Positions 32,680 to 41,684 of a DNA stretch of 64,000 bases are shown here, in pieces; position 1 is the stretch's first letter; every line of letters begins with the position of its first letter. Source of the stretch: [Eubacterium] infirmum (GTDB lineage: Bacteria; Bacillota; Clostridia; Peptostreptococcales; Anaerovoracaceae); NCBI GenBank assembly GCA_900450455.1, contig UGGN01000001.1, positions 1,178,001 through 1,242,000 on the forward strand. The letters are read 5' to 3'. Both the position numbers and the translations under genes were made by a program. The notes under the pieces were generated by a model that worked only from the letters and a program-made list of their open reading frames with translations, was not told where the DNA came from and did no database searches.

Positions 32680-34410
32680 ATGGCACCTAAGGTTTCGGTA
32701 ATCGTGCCAATTTACAACGTGAAGCAGTATCTCGGTGATATGCTCGACTCTATTGAAGAGCAGAAGATTGAAGAACTTGAGGTACTTCTAATCGACGATG
32801 GCAGCACTGATGGATCGGATGAGATTGCAAAAATCTATGCTGCAAAGGATAGAGGATATAGATACATAAGACAGAAAAACGCAGGTGTTTCGGCGGCCAG
32901 AAATCGCGGAATTGAAGAGGCTGAGGGAAATTATCTGGCTTTTTACGATGCAGACGATATAATTCCCGAAAAGGCACTTACTTGCATGTACAAGGCAGGA
33001 GAGGGACGAAGTGCAGACATTGTCATAGGCATAATGGAGGAGAAGAGCCTCGGCGAATCGCTGTTATACATGCATTCGGTAAAGCTTTCCTCACAGAGGA
33101 GCATAAGTCCTTTAGACAAGAATTTGTTTGGCGCATGGTCCGTTTGCAACAAGCTGTTTAGACGTGAATTTATATTAAAAAATAATTTAAGGTTCGAAAA
33201 TCTCAAAAATGCAGAAGACGGCGTTTTCACTTTTTGTGCTTTACAGAAAGCGAGAAAAATTCGTGGATGCAGGGTTATCGCCTATAACTACATAAAAAGA
33301 CCGTTCTGGGAGACTGCATCTGCAACTCAGACTATAAGCAGAAGCTATATGGAAAGCCTTATAAAGTCGCATGAGAGGATTTTGACAGAGGCTACTAAGC
33401 TAGCTGAGGACAATATTAAGGGGAATAAATCTAAGCTAAGCATATATCTTAGACCACTCTACATAAGATTTATAGAAGGGGAGCTGCTAAACGGCTATTA
33501 CAGAGGTATTTGGCGTGCTGATGATGATTTAACGAGCAGAATCAACGAGAAGCTTGCAGAATACAAGAAGCACATACAGGTTTCGGATTGGAAGGCTCTA
33601 TGCAAGAGGCACAGAGATTTAAATCTTGAGGATGGACTAATTCCGCTGGAAGAACTGGCTGATAGACCTTTGGTATCGATTATTTTGACATCGGAGTCAT
33701 CACCAAAGTTCCTAAATCTACAGGTGGCAAGTCTTTACAACCAGCTTTTTCCACGCTTTGAAATCATAGTATCAAGAGGTATTAAAGAAAATATTTCGGC
33801 AGATTACATAGATAAGTCTAACATCAAAGTCTGTGATGACGAGGGTCTTGGAAAGGACGAGTTCATAAAGAGCGCTTTTGATATGTCGCTAGGTGAGTAT
33901 GTGATATTTGCAGATGAGAAGCTGCTATTTACCAAGAATACAATCAGAAACATGTGGAACATGCTCGAAACGAAGAAGACAGGATGTGTTTCTGTGATGG
34001 TGAGGAGTTTTGATGGCGAAAACTACTCATATATAGATAGAATTAATTCAGCTTACGGCTACGGTGTTTTTAAAAATATGTTCATAGGAAAAGACTATTT
34101 CGTATCTAATAAGATGATAAGAAAGTCAGTTTTGATGGCTGAAGCGAAGTTTCCAATAGTGTTCGATGAGAAGAGGGGCGTAGTTAAGCTATTTGAAAGG
34201 AGTATATCATGCTCCGGAATGCGTAAATCGGCTATGATTGCACCACTAGAAGAGGAGCACATAAGAAGTCTTATAGAAGCTAATAAAGCCGGGGCTTTTG
34301 ATCGCTTTAGAGCAGGTGTAAACTCTATGCTTGATAGATTTGTAAAGCATCTGAAGAAGTATTTGACCAAGGACGATGTTAATAAGATAAGAAAAAGGTT
34401 TAAGAAATAG
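32680..34410 (+). CDS. Glycosyltransferase family 2 protein with a degenerate second GT2 domain
   Basis: 576 residues. The first domain (1-240) is a complete GT-A fold: VSVIVPIYNVKQYLGDMLDS, LLIDDGSTDGSDEIA and LAFYDADDIIPEKAL hold the nucleotide-sugar and metal-binding acids. A second domain begins near residue 326 (RPLVSIILTSESSPKFLNLQ) and reaches GEYVIFADEKLLF, where the DxD motif should be, so it probably is not catalytic. The C-terminus is basic (KRFKK end). TAGGAG precedes the ATG. It presumably adds a sugar to the lipid-linked repeat unit. Confidence 0.88.
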   Translation: MAPKVSVIVPIYNVKQYLGDMLDSIEEQKIEELEVLLIDDGSTDGSDEIAKIYAAKDRGYRYIRQKNAGVSAARNRGIEEAEGNYLAFYDADDIIPEKALTCMYKAGEGRSADIVIGIMEEKSLGESLLYMHSVKLSSQRSISPLDKNLFGAWSVCNKLFRREFILKNNLRFENLKNAEDGVFTFCALQKARKIRGCRVIAYNYIKRPFWETASATQTISRSYMESLIKSHERILTEATKLAEDNIKGNKSKLSIYLRPLYIRFIEGELLNGYYRGIWRADDDLTSRINEKLAEYKKHIQVSDWKALCKRHRDLNLEDGLIPLEELADRPLVSIILTSESSPKFLNLQVASLYNQLFPRFEIIVSRGIKENISADYIDKSNIKVCDDEGLGKDEFIKSAFDMSLGEYVIFADEKLLFTKNTIRNMWNMLETKKTGCVSVMVRSFDGENYSYIDRINSAYGYGVFKNMFIGKDYFVSNKMIRKSVLMAEAKFPIVFDEKRGVVKLFERSISCSGMRKSAMIAPLEEEHIRSLIEANKAGAFDRFRAGVNSMLDRFVKHLKKYLTKDDVNKIRKRFKK

Positions 34411-34411
34411 T

Positions 34412-35542
34412 ATGACTTTTGCAATCGCGATATTTCGAGGATTTCTAAACTTAATATATGCTGTCTTTAAGCTTTTCCCTGTGAGGAATAAGATTACTTT
34501 GATAAGCAGGCAGTCTGACTCAGCGAGTGAAGATTTTTTAATGTTAAAGACGGAGCTGAAAAAACAAAGTCCGGACACAGAGGTCAAGATTCTTTGCAAG
34601 AAACTTAGAAAGAGTCCACCGGCTCTGTTCTCGTACATGGGGCATATTCTTGTACAGATGTACCATATTGCGACAAGTAGAACTGTCGTGCTTGATTCCT
34701 ACTGCATACCTATCAGTATACTCAAGCAGAGAAAAAAACTTAGAGTGATTCAAATTTGGCATGCGATGGGTGCACTAAAGAAATTTGGTCTAAGCATACG
34801 CGGTGAAGAGGAGGGAAGCAATCCCAAGCTTGCAAAGGCCATGAGGATGCACCGAAACTATACATGCGTTATAGCGAGTGGAAAATCTTGCATAAAGCCT
34901 TTTGCAGAGGCATTCGGATGTTCTGAAGAAATTATAGAAATAGCATCGCTTCCAAGGGTTGATAGACTAATGTCTGATAAGCAGAAGCAGAGCGTCATGG
35001 ATAAGATCTTTGACAGATATCCGGAGCTCAAACAAACAAAAGATTGCGATAAAAAAATTATTGTATATGCACCGACATTCAGAAAACATAGGGATATTTC
35101 TAGTGAGATTGAGAGTCTAATTGATGAGATAAAGGCGGAAGATCGTATTATAGTCATCAAAAAACATCCGCTCATGGAGCTTTCAATGGAAGAAAGTAAA
35201 GGAGTTATCATAGACAAATCCTTCTCTACTGAGGAAATGCTTTATATAGCGGATTACGTTATAAGTGATTACTCAGCTATAGTATTTGAGGCGGCTCTTC
35301 TTGAAAAGCATATGTGTTTTTATGCATTTGATCTGGATGAGTATAAGGCAAGCAGGAGCTTCTACCTTGATTATGATAGCGAGATGCCCGGAGATATTTG
35401 CAGGACGGCGTATGAGGTAGAGACTGCGCTTAGAGATTCTCACTTTGATGTGGAAGCTGTGAGGCGTTTTGCACGTAGCTATGTCGAAAAGACTGATGAT
35501 GTAACGAAGGATCTTGCCGGTATTGTTTTAATGAAAAAATGA
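34412..35542 (+). CDS. CDP-glycerol/CDP-ribitol phosphotransferase family protein (TagF/TarL-like)
   Basis: 376 residues. IQIWHAMGALKKFGLS, LPRVDRLMSD, KIIVYAPTFRKH, IKKHPLME and DYVISDYSAIVFEAALL are the family motifs, distinct enough from the 27753-28913 paralogue to suggest a different acceptor. The N-terminal helix (FRGFLNLIYAVFKLF) may bind the membrane. Starts one base after the stop of the glycosyltransferase; the nearest AAAAGG is about 13 bases upstream, so coupling is probable. With TarIJ present, CDP-ribitol is the likely donor for at least one of the two enzymes. Last gene of the cluster. Confidence 0.88.
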   Translation: MTFAIAIFRGFLNLIYAVFKLFPVRNKITLISRQSDSASEDFLMLKTELKKQSPDTEVKILCKKLRKSPPALFSYMGHILVQMYHIATSRTVVLDSYCIPISILKQRKKLRVIQIWHAMGALKKFGLSIRGEEEGSNPKLAKAMRMHRNYTCVIASGKSCIKPFAEAFGCSEEIIEIASLPRVDRLMSDKQKQSVMDKIFDRYPELKQTKDCDKKIIVYAPTFRKHRDISSEIESLIDEIKAEDRIIVIKKHPLMELSMEESKGVIIDKSFSTEEMLYIADYVISDYSAIVFEAALLEKHMCFYAFDLDEYKASRSFYLDYDSEMPGDICRTAYEVETALRDSHFDVEAVRRFARSYVEKTDDVTKDLAGIVLMKK

Positions 35543-35543
35543 G

Positions 35544-35571
35544 TTGAATACAATCTAATAGGGTATATAAC
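35544..35571 (+). promoter_or_regulatory. Probable promoter of trxB
   Basis: TTGAAT (35544-35549), a 16-base spacer and TATAAC (35566-35571). Confidence 0.5.
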
Positions 35572-35611
35572 AAAAGTAAGATTTAGAAGATAAGCGGTTA
35601 AGGAGGATATT

Positions 35612-36529
35612 ATGTACGATATTATCATAGTAGGAGCCGGTCCTGCGGGATTGACTTCAGCAATCTACGGAGTGCGCGGCGGAAAAAGCGTTTTGATGAT
35701 AGAAAAGCTAAGCTATGGTGGGCAGATTATAAACACACCTGAGGTTGAAAACTATCCCGGAATTGGAATTGTTTCGGGTTTTCAGCTTGCAAGCGATATG
35801 TATGAACAGGCAACAAAGCTAGGTGCTGAGATGGCATTCGGTGAGGTTGTTTCACTTGAAAAAAATGCAGATGTAAATTTTAAGATAGTTACTGACGGTG
35901 GTGAGGAATTTGAGGCGAAGAGCGTAATCCTTGCAACCGGTGTAAAGAGCAGACCTCTTGGAGTAGATAGGGAGGAAGAACTGACAGGCATGGGAGTTTC
36001 ATACTGTGCAACTTGTGACGGAGCTTTCTTCAGGGGCAAGAATGTCGCAATCATGGGTGGTGGAAACACTGCACTCGAGGATGCCGAGTACATGTCAACT
36101 ATCGCTAACAAGGTGTACCTTGTTCACAGAAGAGATAAGTTCAGAGGTGACAGGGTAACAGTTGACAGACTAAGCAAGAAGGATAATGTTGAGTTTATAT
36201 TAAACAGCGTACCTAAGGCACTTAAGGGTAGTCCTAAGCTTGATGCTCTGGTAATCGAAAATACTCAAAGTGGAGAGCTGAGAGAACTTGACGTTCAGGG
36301 TGTGTTCGTTGCTTATGGTCAAATAGCTCAGAACGCTGCTTTTGATAAACTTACAGAACTTGATAAGGGCGGATTTTTTGCATCGAGTGAGGATTGCATG
36401 ACAAAGACGGAAGGAGTTTTTGTCGCCGGAGATTGTAGGTCAAAGGCACGTAGGCAACTTGTTACAGCTACATCTGACGGCGCAACTGCTGCTATGAATG
36501 CTATAGACTATTTAAATGCTCAGGAATAG
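35612..36529 (+). CDS. trxB: Thioredoxin reductase
   Basis: 305 residues. FAD-binding IIIVGAGPAGLTSAIYGVRG at the N-terminus, the redox-active CATCDG disulfide in the middle, the NADPH motif GGGNTALEDAEYM and the C-terminal GVFVAGDCRSK with RQLVTATSDGATAAM are all present. Reduces thioredoxin with NADPH in the cytoplasm. AAGGAGG precedes the ATG. It stands between the polysaccharide cluster and the pyrH operon with its own probable promoter. Confidence 0.95.
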   Translation: MYDIIIVGAGPAGLTSAIYGVRGGKSVLMIEKLSYGGQIINTPEVENYPGIGIVSGFQLASDMYEQATKLGAEMAFGEVVSLEKNADVNFKIVTDGGEEFEAKSVILATGVKSRPLGVDREEELTGMGVSYCATCDGAFFRGKNVAIMGGGNTALEDAEYMSTIANKVYLVHRRDKFRGDRVTVDRLSKKDNVEFILNSVPKALKGSPKLDALVIENTQSGELRELDVQGVFVAYGQIAQNAAFDKLTELDKGGFFASSEDCMTKTEGVFVAGDCRSKARRQLVTATSDGATAAMNAIDYLNAQE

Positions 36530-36549
36530 TTTTTAAGAGTAAAAATCAA

Positions 36550-36578
36550 TTCCAATAGAATGAGTGATATGGTATAAT
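36550..36578 (+). promoter_or_regulatory. Promoter of the pyrH-frr operon
   Basis: TTCCAA (36550-36555), a 17-base spacer and an extended -10 (TGG TATAAT, TATAAT at 36573-36578). Confidence 0.65.
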
Positions 36579-36609
36579 AGCTTTAATAAAATTTAATAAG
36601 GAGCTATAT

Positions 36610-37314
36610 ATGGAACCAATTTATAAGCGCGTACTTCTCAAGATTAGCGGAGAAGCACTTGCCGGTGACCAAAAGTTTGGAATATCTGACGAGACTACTA
36701 ATACTGTTGCAAAACAAATTAAAGAACTTTGTGATCTGGGTGTAGAGACTGCAATTGTAGTTGGCGGCGGAAACTTCTGGAGAGGTCGCAGCAGTGAGAA
36801 TATGGATCGTGCGACAGCAGACTATATGGGAATGCTTGCAACGGTAATGAATGCTTTAGCTTTGGAATCCGCACTTAATATACATGGAGTAAAGGCGAGG
36901 GTACAGACTGCCATAGAGATGAGAGAAATAGCAGAACCTTATGCGAGAATGAAGGCTATCAGCAGGCTGGAGCGCAAGGAAGTAGTAATCTTCGGAGCGG
37001 GAACGGGTAATCCGTTCTTCTCAACTGATACTACTGCAGCTCTTAGAGCAGCTGAGATGGATGCTGAGGTAATTCTTCTTGCAAAGAACGTTGATGCGGT
37101 TTACTCTGACGATCCGGAGATAAATCCAAATGCTGAGAAATATGACTCACTTACATTCAAGGAGGTAGTCGATAAGGATCTTAAGGTCATGGACCTTACA
37201 GCAGCAACTCTATGTAGAGATAACGGCATAGCTATACATGTATTCGGTGTTGCTGGAGAAGGCAATATAATGAAGGCAGTATGCGGCGAAAAAATTGGTA
37301 CGATAATTAAATAG
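36610..37314 (+). CDS. pyrH: Uridylate kinase (UMP kinase)
   Basis: 234 residues of the amino-acid-kinase fold. [12 protein letters not shown] at the start, [27 protein letters not shown] and [19 protein letters not shown] are diagnostic. Phosphorylates UMP with ATP. AAGGAGC precedes the ATG. First gene of the conserved pyrH-frr-uppS-cdsA-dxr-rseP-ispG run, 18 bases before frr. Confidence 0.96.
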   Translation: MEPIYKRVLLKISGEALAGDQKFGISDETTNTVAKQIKELCDLGVETAIVVGGGNFWRGRSSENMDRATADYMGMLATVMNALALESALNIHGVKARVQTAIEMREIAEPYARMKAISRLERKEVVIFGAGTGNPFFSTDTTAALRAAEMDAEVILLAKNVDAVYSDDPEINPNAEKYDSLTFKEVVDKDLKVMDLTAATLCRDNGIAIHVFGVAGEGNIMKAVCGEKIGTIIK

Positions 37315-37332
37315 TCATTTTAGGAGGAAGAG

Positions 37333-37881
37333 ATGAGCCATCTTAGTTTAGAAGAGAGAATAGAGAAGAGTAAGCAGGTTTTGAAGTCGGATTTGAACAC
37401 AGTAAGAGCAGGTAGAGCTAACGCTTCACTACTTGATAAGGTTATGGTTGACTACTATGGAACACCATCACCGCTTAAGAACCTATCAAACATATCAACA
37501 CCTGATCCAAGAACTCTTTTAATTGCACCATTTGACCCTTCTTCACTTCCTGAGATTGAGAAGGCAATCAATAAGTCAGAGCTAGGCATTACACCATCAA
37601 ACGACGGTAAGTGTATAAGACTTGTAATTCCTCAGTTAACAGAGGAACGCAGAAAGGAACTTACCAAGATTATTAAGAAGATGGGTGAGGATTGCAAGAT
37701 TGCAGTAAGAAACATGAGACGTGATGAGAATGACCACCTAAAGAAGAAGCAGAAGGGTGGAGAGCTTTCTGAGGACGAGCTTACAACAGAACTTGATAAG
37801 GTTCAGAAGACTATCGAAGCTGCAATTAAGGGAATTGACCAGATTATAGCGGAAAAAGACAAGGAACTTATGGAAGTCTAA
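37333..37881 (+). CDS. frr: Ribosome recycling factor
   Basis: 182 residues, slightly shorter than the common 185. LNTVRAGRANASLLDKVMVD, YYGTPSPLKNLSNISTPDPR and VRNMRRDENDHLKKK are family signatures. With EF-G it splits the post-termination ribosome. AGGAGGA lies 5 bases ahead of the ATG. A long hairpin follows in the gap to uppS. Confidence 0.96.
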   Translation: MSHLSLEERIEKSKQVLKSDLNTVRAGRANASLLDKVMVDYYGTPSPLKNLSNISTPDPRTLLIAPFDPSSLPEIEKAINKSELGITPSNDGKCIRLVIPQLTEERRKELTKIIKKMGEDCKIAVRNMRRDENDHLKKKQKGGELSEDELTTELDKVQKTIEAAIKGIDQIIAEKDKELMEV

Positions 37882-37921
37882 AACTTTCACAAAGTGCAAA
37901 CTAAACTATAGAAATTTATTA

Positions 37922-37950
37922 AGGGCTGTTTCGCTTTGCGGGATAGCCCT
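37922..37950 (+). other. Intercistronic hairpin between frr and uppS
   Basis: A 13-bp stem with three G-U pairs (37922-37934 with 37938-37950) and a three-base loop, without a T-run, followed 7 bases later by the uppS ribosome site (GAGGA). It is a strong RNA structure that may set the relative expression of the two halves of the operon. Confidence 0.65.
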
Positions 37951-37966
37951 ATGTTATGAGGAAAAT

Positions 37967-38680
37967 ATGGGAGAAAACAAACTGCCGAGGCATGTTGCCA
38001 TAATAATGGACGGAAATGGAAGATGGGCGAAAAAAAGACTTCTTCCAAGAGTTGCGGGTCATAATGCCGGAATGAAGAGTATGCAGGAGATTGTTAGACG
38101 AGCTTCTGACATAGGAATAGAGCATCTTACCGTATATGCTTTTTCCACCGAAAACTGGAAGAGAGCTAGCGAAGAGGTCAACGGGATATTCGGGCTTCTT
38201 GTTAAGTACGTTGCTTCTGAGCTTGCCGAAATATGCGAAAAGAATGTAAAGATTAGCGTTCTGGGAGACTACGAGGCTTTACCTGATGAGGCTAGAAGCA
38301 GCATAAAAAAAGCGCTGGATGATACAAGAGATAATACGGGTATGCAGTTTAATATAGCCCTAAACTATGGCAGCAGAGCGGAGATTTTGAGGGCGGCAAA
38401 CAGAATCGTATCAGAGCATGGTGCTGATGTTGAATTTACAGAGGAAATGCTTTCAAGATATCTATACACCGGTGAGGAGAACGGAAATATTCCGGATCCT
38501 GATTTGATTATAAGAACAAGCGGTGAGGAACGCCTTTCTAACTTCCTTCTTTGGCAGTGTGCTTACAGTGAATTTGCATTTACTGATACTCTTTGGCCGG
38601 ATTTTTCACCGGGAGAGTTTCAGAAGATAGTTGAGTCCTTTGGGACTCGTGAGAGAAGATTTGGCGGAAGACTCAAGTAA
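37967..38680 (+). CDS. uppS: Undecaprenyl diphosphate synthase
   Basis: 237 residues, a cis-prenyltransferase. HVAIIMDGNGRWAKKR contains the catalytic Asp15; GHNAGMKSM, LTVYAFSTENWKR and, near the end, LIIRTSGEERLSNFLLWQ follow as expected. Makes the lipid carrier for peptidoglycan and for the polysaccharide encoded upstream. GAGGAAA precedes the ATG. Confidence 0.96.
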   Translation: MGENKLPRHVAIIMDGNGRWAKKRLLPRVAGHNAGMKSMQEIVRRASDIGIEHLTVYAFSTENWKRASEEVNGIFGLLVKYVASELAEICEKNVKISVLGDYEALPDEARSSIKKALDDTRDNTGMQFNIALNYGSRAEILRAANRIVSEHGADVEFTEEMLSRYLYTGEENGNIPDPDLIIRTSGEERLSNFLLWQCAYSEFAFTDTLWPDFSPGEFQKIVESFGTRERRFGGRLK

Positions 38681-38695
38681 GAGGAGGAAGGGTAA

Positions 38696-39481
38696 ATGAA
38701 AGTAAGAGTAATTTCAGGAATAGCAATGCTACCTCTAGTGGCATTAATAATAATTGGAGGCTATCCTCTTCTTGCCGCGTGTTTTTTGATTGGCCTGGTT
38801 GGTGTAAAAGAGCTGTTTAACGGATTTAAGGCAATGGATATAAATCCTAACTACGGAGTTGCGGTCGCTTCACTCATCGCCTTATATACGCTTCATATAT
38901 TGTTTCCGTTCAGGGAGGAATACCTGCTTGCGTGGTTAGTTGCATCGGTTATGGCTTCATGCATATCGATATTCAGAATAGATAAGCACAAGGTGGAGGA
39001 TGCGCTTGCGACAATACTTGGAATAGTTTATGTTGAGTTCTTCTCTTTTCATGTAGCCATGGTTGATGGAATAGATCATCACAGAATACTTATTTATTTG
39101 ATATTCATATCAGCTTTTGGAAGCGATATATGTGCGTATTTCACAGGGTTTGCTATAGGAAAACACAAGCTCTGTCCACACCTAAGCCCAAAGAAAACCA
39201 TAGAGGGGGCAGTAGGAGGAGTAGTTGGAGCGGCACTTCTTTGCCTTCTATTTGCAGGGATTTTTGCACCAAAATACATGCTTCACAGCTTCATCATAGG
39301 TGTTATAGGGGCAATTCTTTCTCAGTGCGGTGACCTAACGGCATCAGCGTTTAAGAGAAAAATGGGTATAAAAGATTACGGAAATCTAATTCCGGGACAT
39401 GGCGGCATCATGGACAGGTTTGACAGTATCCTGTTTACAGCACCTGTCGTATACCACTACATAACGCTTGTTTTAGTGTAA
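38696..39481 (+). CDS. cdsA: Phosphatidate cytidylyltransferase
   Basis: 261 residues with about 7-8 membrane helices. The CDP-diglyceride synthetase signature is present near the C-terminus (GDLTASAFKRKMGIKDYGN followed by LIPGHGGIMDRFDS). Makes CDP-diacylglycerol from CTP and phosphatidic acid. Starts 15 bases after uppS with GAGGAGGAAGG upstream. Normal length and order for Bacillota. Confidence 0.95.
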   Translation: MKVRVISGIAMLPLVALIIIGGYPLLAACFLIGLVGVKELFNGFKAMDINPNYGVAVASLIALYTLHILFPFREEYLLAWLVASVMASCISIFRIDKHKVEDALATILGIVYVEFFSFHVAMVDGIDHHRILIYLIFISAFGSDICAYFTGFAIGKHKLCPHLSPKKTIEGAVGGVVGAALLCLLFAGIFAPKYMLHSFIIGVIGAILSQCGDLTASAFKRKMGIKDYGNLIPGHGGIMDRFDSILFTAPVVYHYITLVLV

Positions 39482-39506
39482 TATACTTTGATTTGGAGAC
39501 TTTGAG

Positions 39507-40670
39507 ATGAAGGAAATCAGCATCTTAGGAAGTACAGGATCTATAGGGACTCAGGCACTCGATGTCGTGAGGAAAAATCGTGATAAGTTTATGATTAAGG
39601 CCTTAAGCTGCGGAAGAAATTTGGAACTTATGAAGAAACAAATTTCGGAGTTTGAACCAGAACTTGTCGTAACTGCGACGGTAGAGGATGCAAAACTTCT
39701 TAGAGAATACTTTCGTGGGAAGGCCGAGAACATAGAATTTTTAAGCGGTGAAGATGGACTTCTTCAGCTTGCCGGATACGATTCAGACCTACTGCTCAAT
39801 TCACTTAGCGGAATGAGAGGAATGCTCCCAACATATGAGGCAATAAAAGCAGGAAAAAACATAGCCCTTGCAAACAAGGAAAGCCTTGTTGTGGGTGGAG
39901 ATGTGATAATGAGTGCAGCTGCCAAAAATGGGGTAAAAATCTTACCTGTAGACAGTGAGCACAGCGCGATATTTCAGTGCATGCAAGGTAACCTGAACAA
40001 GGAAATAAAGAAGATTTATCTCACCGCATCAGGTGGTCCGTTTAGAGGTTATAGTAGGGCTGAACTTGAAGATGTCAGCGTGGAACAGGCACTTAATCAT
40101 CCGAAATGGACCATGGGACGTAAGATAAGTATAGACTCTGCAACCCTAATGAATAAAGGCTTGGAGTTGATAGAAGCAAAATGGTTATTCAATGTAGATG
40201 TTGACGATATAGAAATTCTTGTACACCCGCAGAGCATAGTGCATTCCGGTGTGGAATTTAAGGATACAGCAGTAATAGCACAGCTTGGAATTCCGGATAT
40301 GAGGATACCGATAGCGCTCGCCTTTACTTATCCGGATAGACTCAAGATGGATGTTCCGGAGCTAAACTTCTTTAATGAAGGATCAAAATTAACATTTGAA
40401 AAACCGGATTTAGAGAGTTTTAAATGCCTGAAGCTGGCAATACAGGCGGCAAAGTCCGGTAAGCTTTATCCTGCGGCTATGAACGGAGCAAACGAGGTGC
40501 TTGTGGAAAGCTTCTTGAACGGTGAAATCGGGTTTAATCAGATAGCTGACTTCATCGAGGAAGTTTTAAATGTAAACGACTTTTCTAATAAGCCTGAGTT
40601 GGATTCAATCTTAGAGGCTGATAAGCTTGCCAGAGGCAAGGCTTACGATTTGATAAAAGGAAACAAATAG
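39507..40670 (+). CDS. dxr: 1-deoxy-D-xylulose 5-phosphate reductoisomerase
   Basis: 387 residues. NADPH-binding ISILGSTGSIGTQALDVV, ALANKESLVVGGD, LPVDSEHSAIFQC, LTASGGPFRG and HPKWTMGRKISIDSATLMNK are diagnostic. Catalyses the first committed step of the MEP isoprenoid pathway, which feeds uppS and continues with ispG two genes on. A weak GGAGA is upstream. The stop is immediately followed by the rseP ATG. Confidence 0.96.
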   Translation: MKEISILGSTGSIGTQALDVVRKNRDKFMIKALSCGRNLELMKKQISEFEPELVVTATVEDAKLLREYFRGKAENIEFLSGEDGLLQLAGYDSDLLLNSLSGMRGMLPTYEAIKAGKNIALANKESLVVGGDVIMSAAAKNGVKILPVDSEHSAIFQCMQGNLNKEIKKIYLTASGGPFRGYSRAELEDVSVEQALNHPKWTMGRKISIDSATLMNKGLELIEAKWLFNVDVDDIEILVHPQSIVHSGVEFKDTAVIAQLGIPDMRIPIALAFTYPDRLKMDVPELNFFNEGSKLTFEKPDLESFKCLKLAIQAAKSGKLYPAAMNGANEVLVESFLNGEIGFNQIADFIEEVLNVNDFSNKPELDSILEADKLARGKAYDLIKGNK

Positions 40671-41684
40671 ATGACGATTTTTCTGGTAATACTACTTTTT
40701 GTAATACTTATTTTTCCACACGAACTCGGACATTTTGTCGCAGCAAAGCTATGTGGCGTACAGGTTAATGAGTTTGCTTTTGGTATGGGACCGGTGATTC
40801 TAAAGAAACAGGGTAAGGAAACCCTATATTCGATAAGAGCATTTCCTGTCGGTGGCTTTTGCGCAATGGAAGGCGAGGATACTGAGGAGGCTACGGAAAA
40901 TCCCAGAGCCTTTAACAACAAGAGCTGGTGGAAGAAGATTATAATCCTGGTTGCGGGAGCTGCTATGAACATTATTATAGCATTCCTTGTGATGATATTT
41001 GCAGCAGTTTATATGGGAACAACTACTACGACAATAAATAGTGTCACGGATGGCGGTGCGGCTTCGATGGCAGGCATCCAAGCAGGAGACAAGATTGTAA
41101 GGGTCTCTGACAGTAGGGTTGACAGCTGGGAAGAATTTGTAGGCTGTATACAGAAGGAAATCAAAGCTGATAAGACTATATCAATAACCGTAGAAAGAAA
41201 CGGTAAGGAAAAGACATTCAGCCTAAGTCCGCAGAGGCAAAAGAACGGAAAGTATGTAATAGGTGTAGTATCAAAGCAAAGACACAATCTTTTCATAGGC
41301 ATGAAGAACGGAATGGCATCGACTGTCAAAATGACAAAGGCTTTGTTTGAATCATTTAAAATGCTCTTCACATCAAAGGAAGCAATCAATCAGGTTTCAG
41401 GTCCGGTTGGAATGATAAAGATAGTCAGCGATGCTGCAGGACTTGGTGTATTCTACTACTTATACCTTGTAGCCTTGATAAGCCTTAACCTTGCGATTTT
41501 CAATCTCTTGCCGCTTCCTGCACTAGATGGAGGAAGAATCATATTTGTAATTATAAGGATGTTCACCGGTAGGGCAATAAGCGATAAAGTAGAAGCTAGA
41601 GTTCACATGATAGGTATGGCTTTATTACTGACACTTACGGTATTTGTGACCTGGAATGATATTATGAGGTTGATAAGACGATGA
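40671..41684 (+). CDS. rseP: RIP site-2 metalloprotease RseP/RasP
   Basis: 337 residues. The zinc motif HELGH lies at residues 17-21 in the first membrane helix; a single PDZ domain (about 120-185) follows, and the second metal-ligand motif NLLPLPALDGGR lies in a C-terminal helix. It cleaves membrane-embedded anti-sigma factors and signal-peptide remnants. Length is short, with one PDZ as usual in Bacillota. Starts directly after the dxr stop and ends in a 4-base overlap with ispG. Confidence 0.95.
   Translation: MTIFLVILLFVILIFPHELGHFVAAKLCGVQVNEFAFGMGPVILKKQGKETLYSIRAFPVGGFCAMEGEDTEEATENPRAFNNKSWWKKIIILVAGAAMNIIIAFLVMIFAAVYMGTTTTTINSVTDGGAASMAGIQAGDKIVRVSDSRVDSWEEFVGCIQKEIKADKTISITVERNGKEKTFSLSPQRQKNGKYVIGVVSKQRHNLFIGMKNGMASTVKMTKALFESFKMLFTSKEAINQVSGPVGMIKIVSDAAGLGVFYYLYLVALISLNLAIFNLLPLPALDGGRIIFVIIRMFTGRAISDKVEARVHMIGMALLLTLTVFVTWNDIMRLIRR

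Noticed and set aside
34246..34638. Antisense open frame of 130 codons across the GT2/TagF-like boundary
   Set aside because: Spans the junction of two convincing plus-strand genes and has no start signal.
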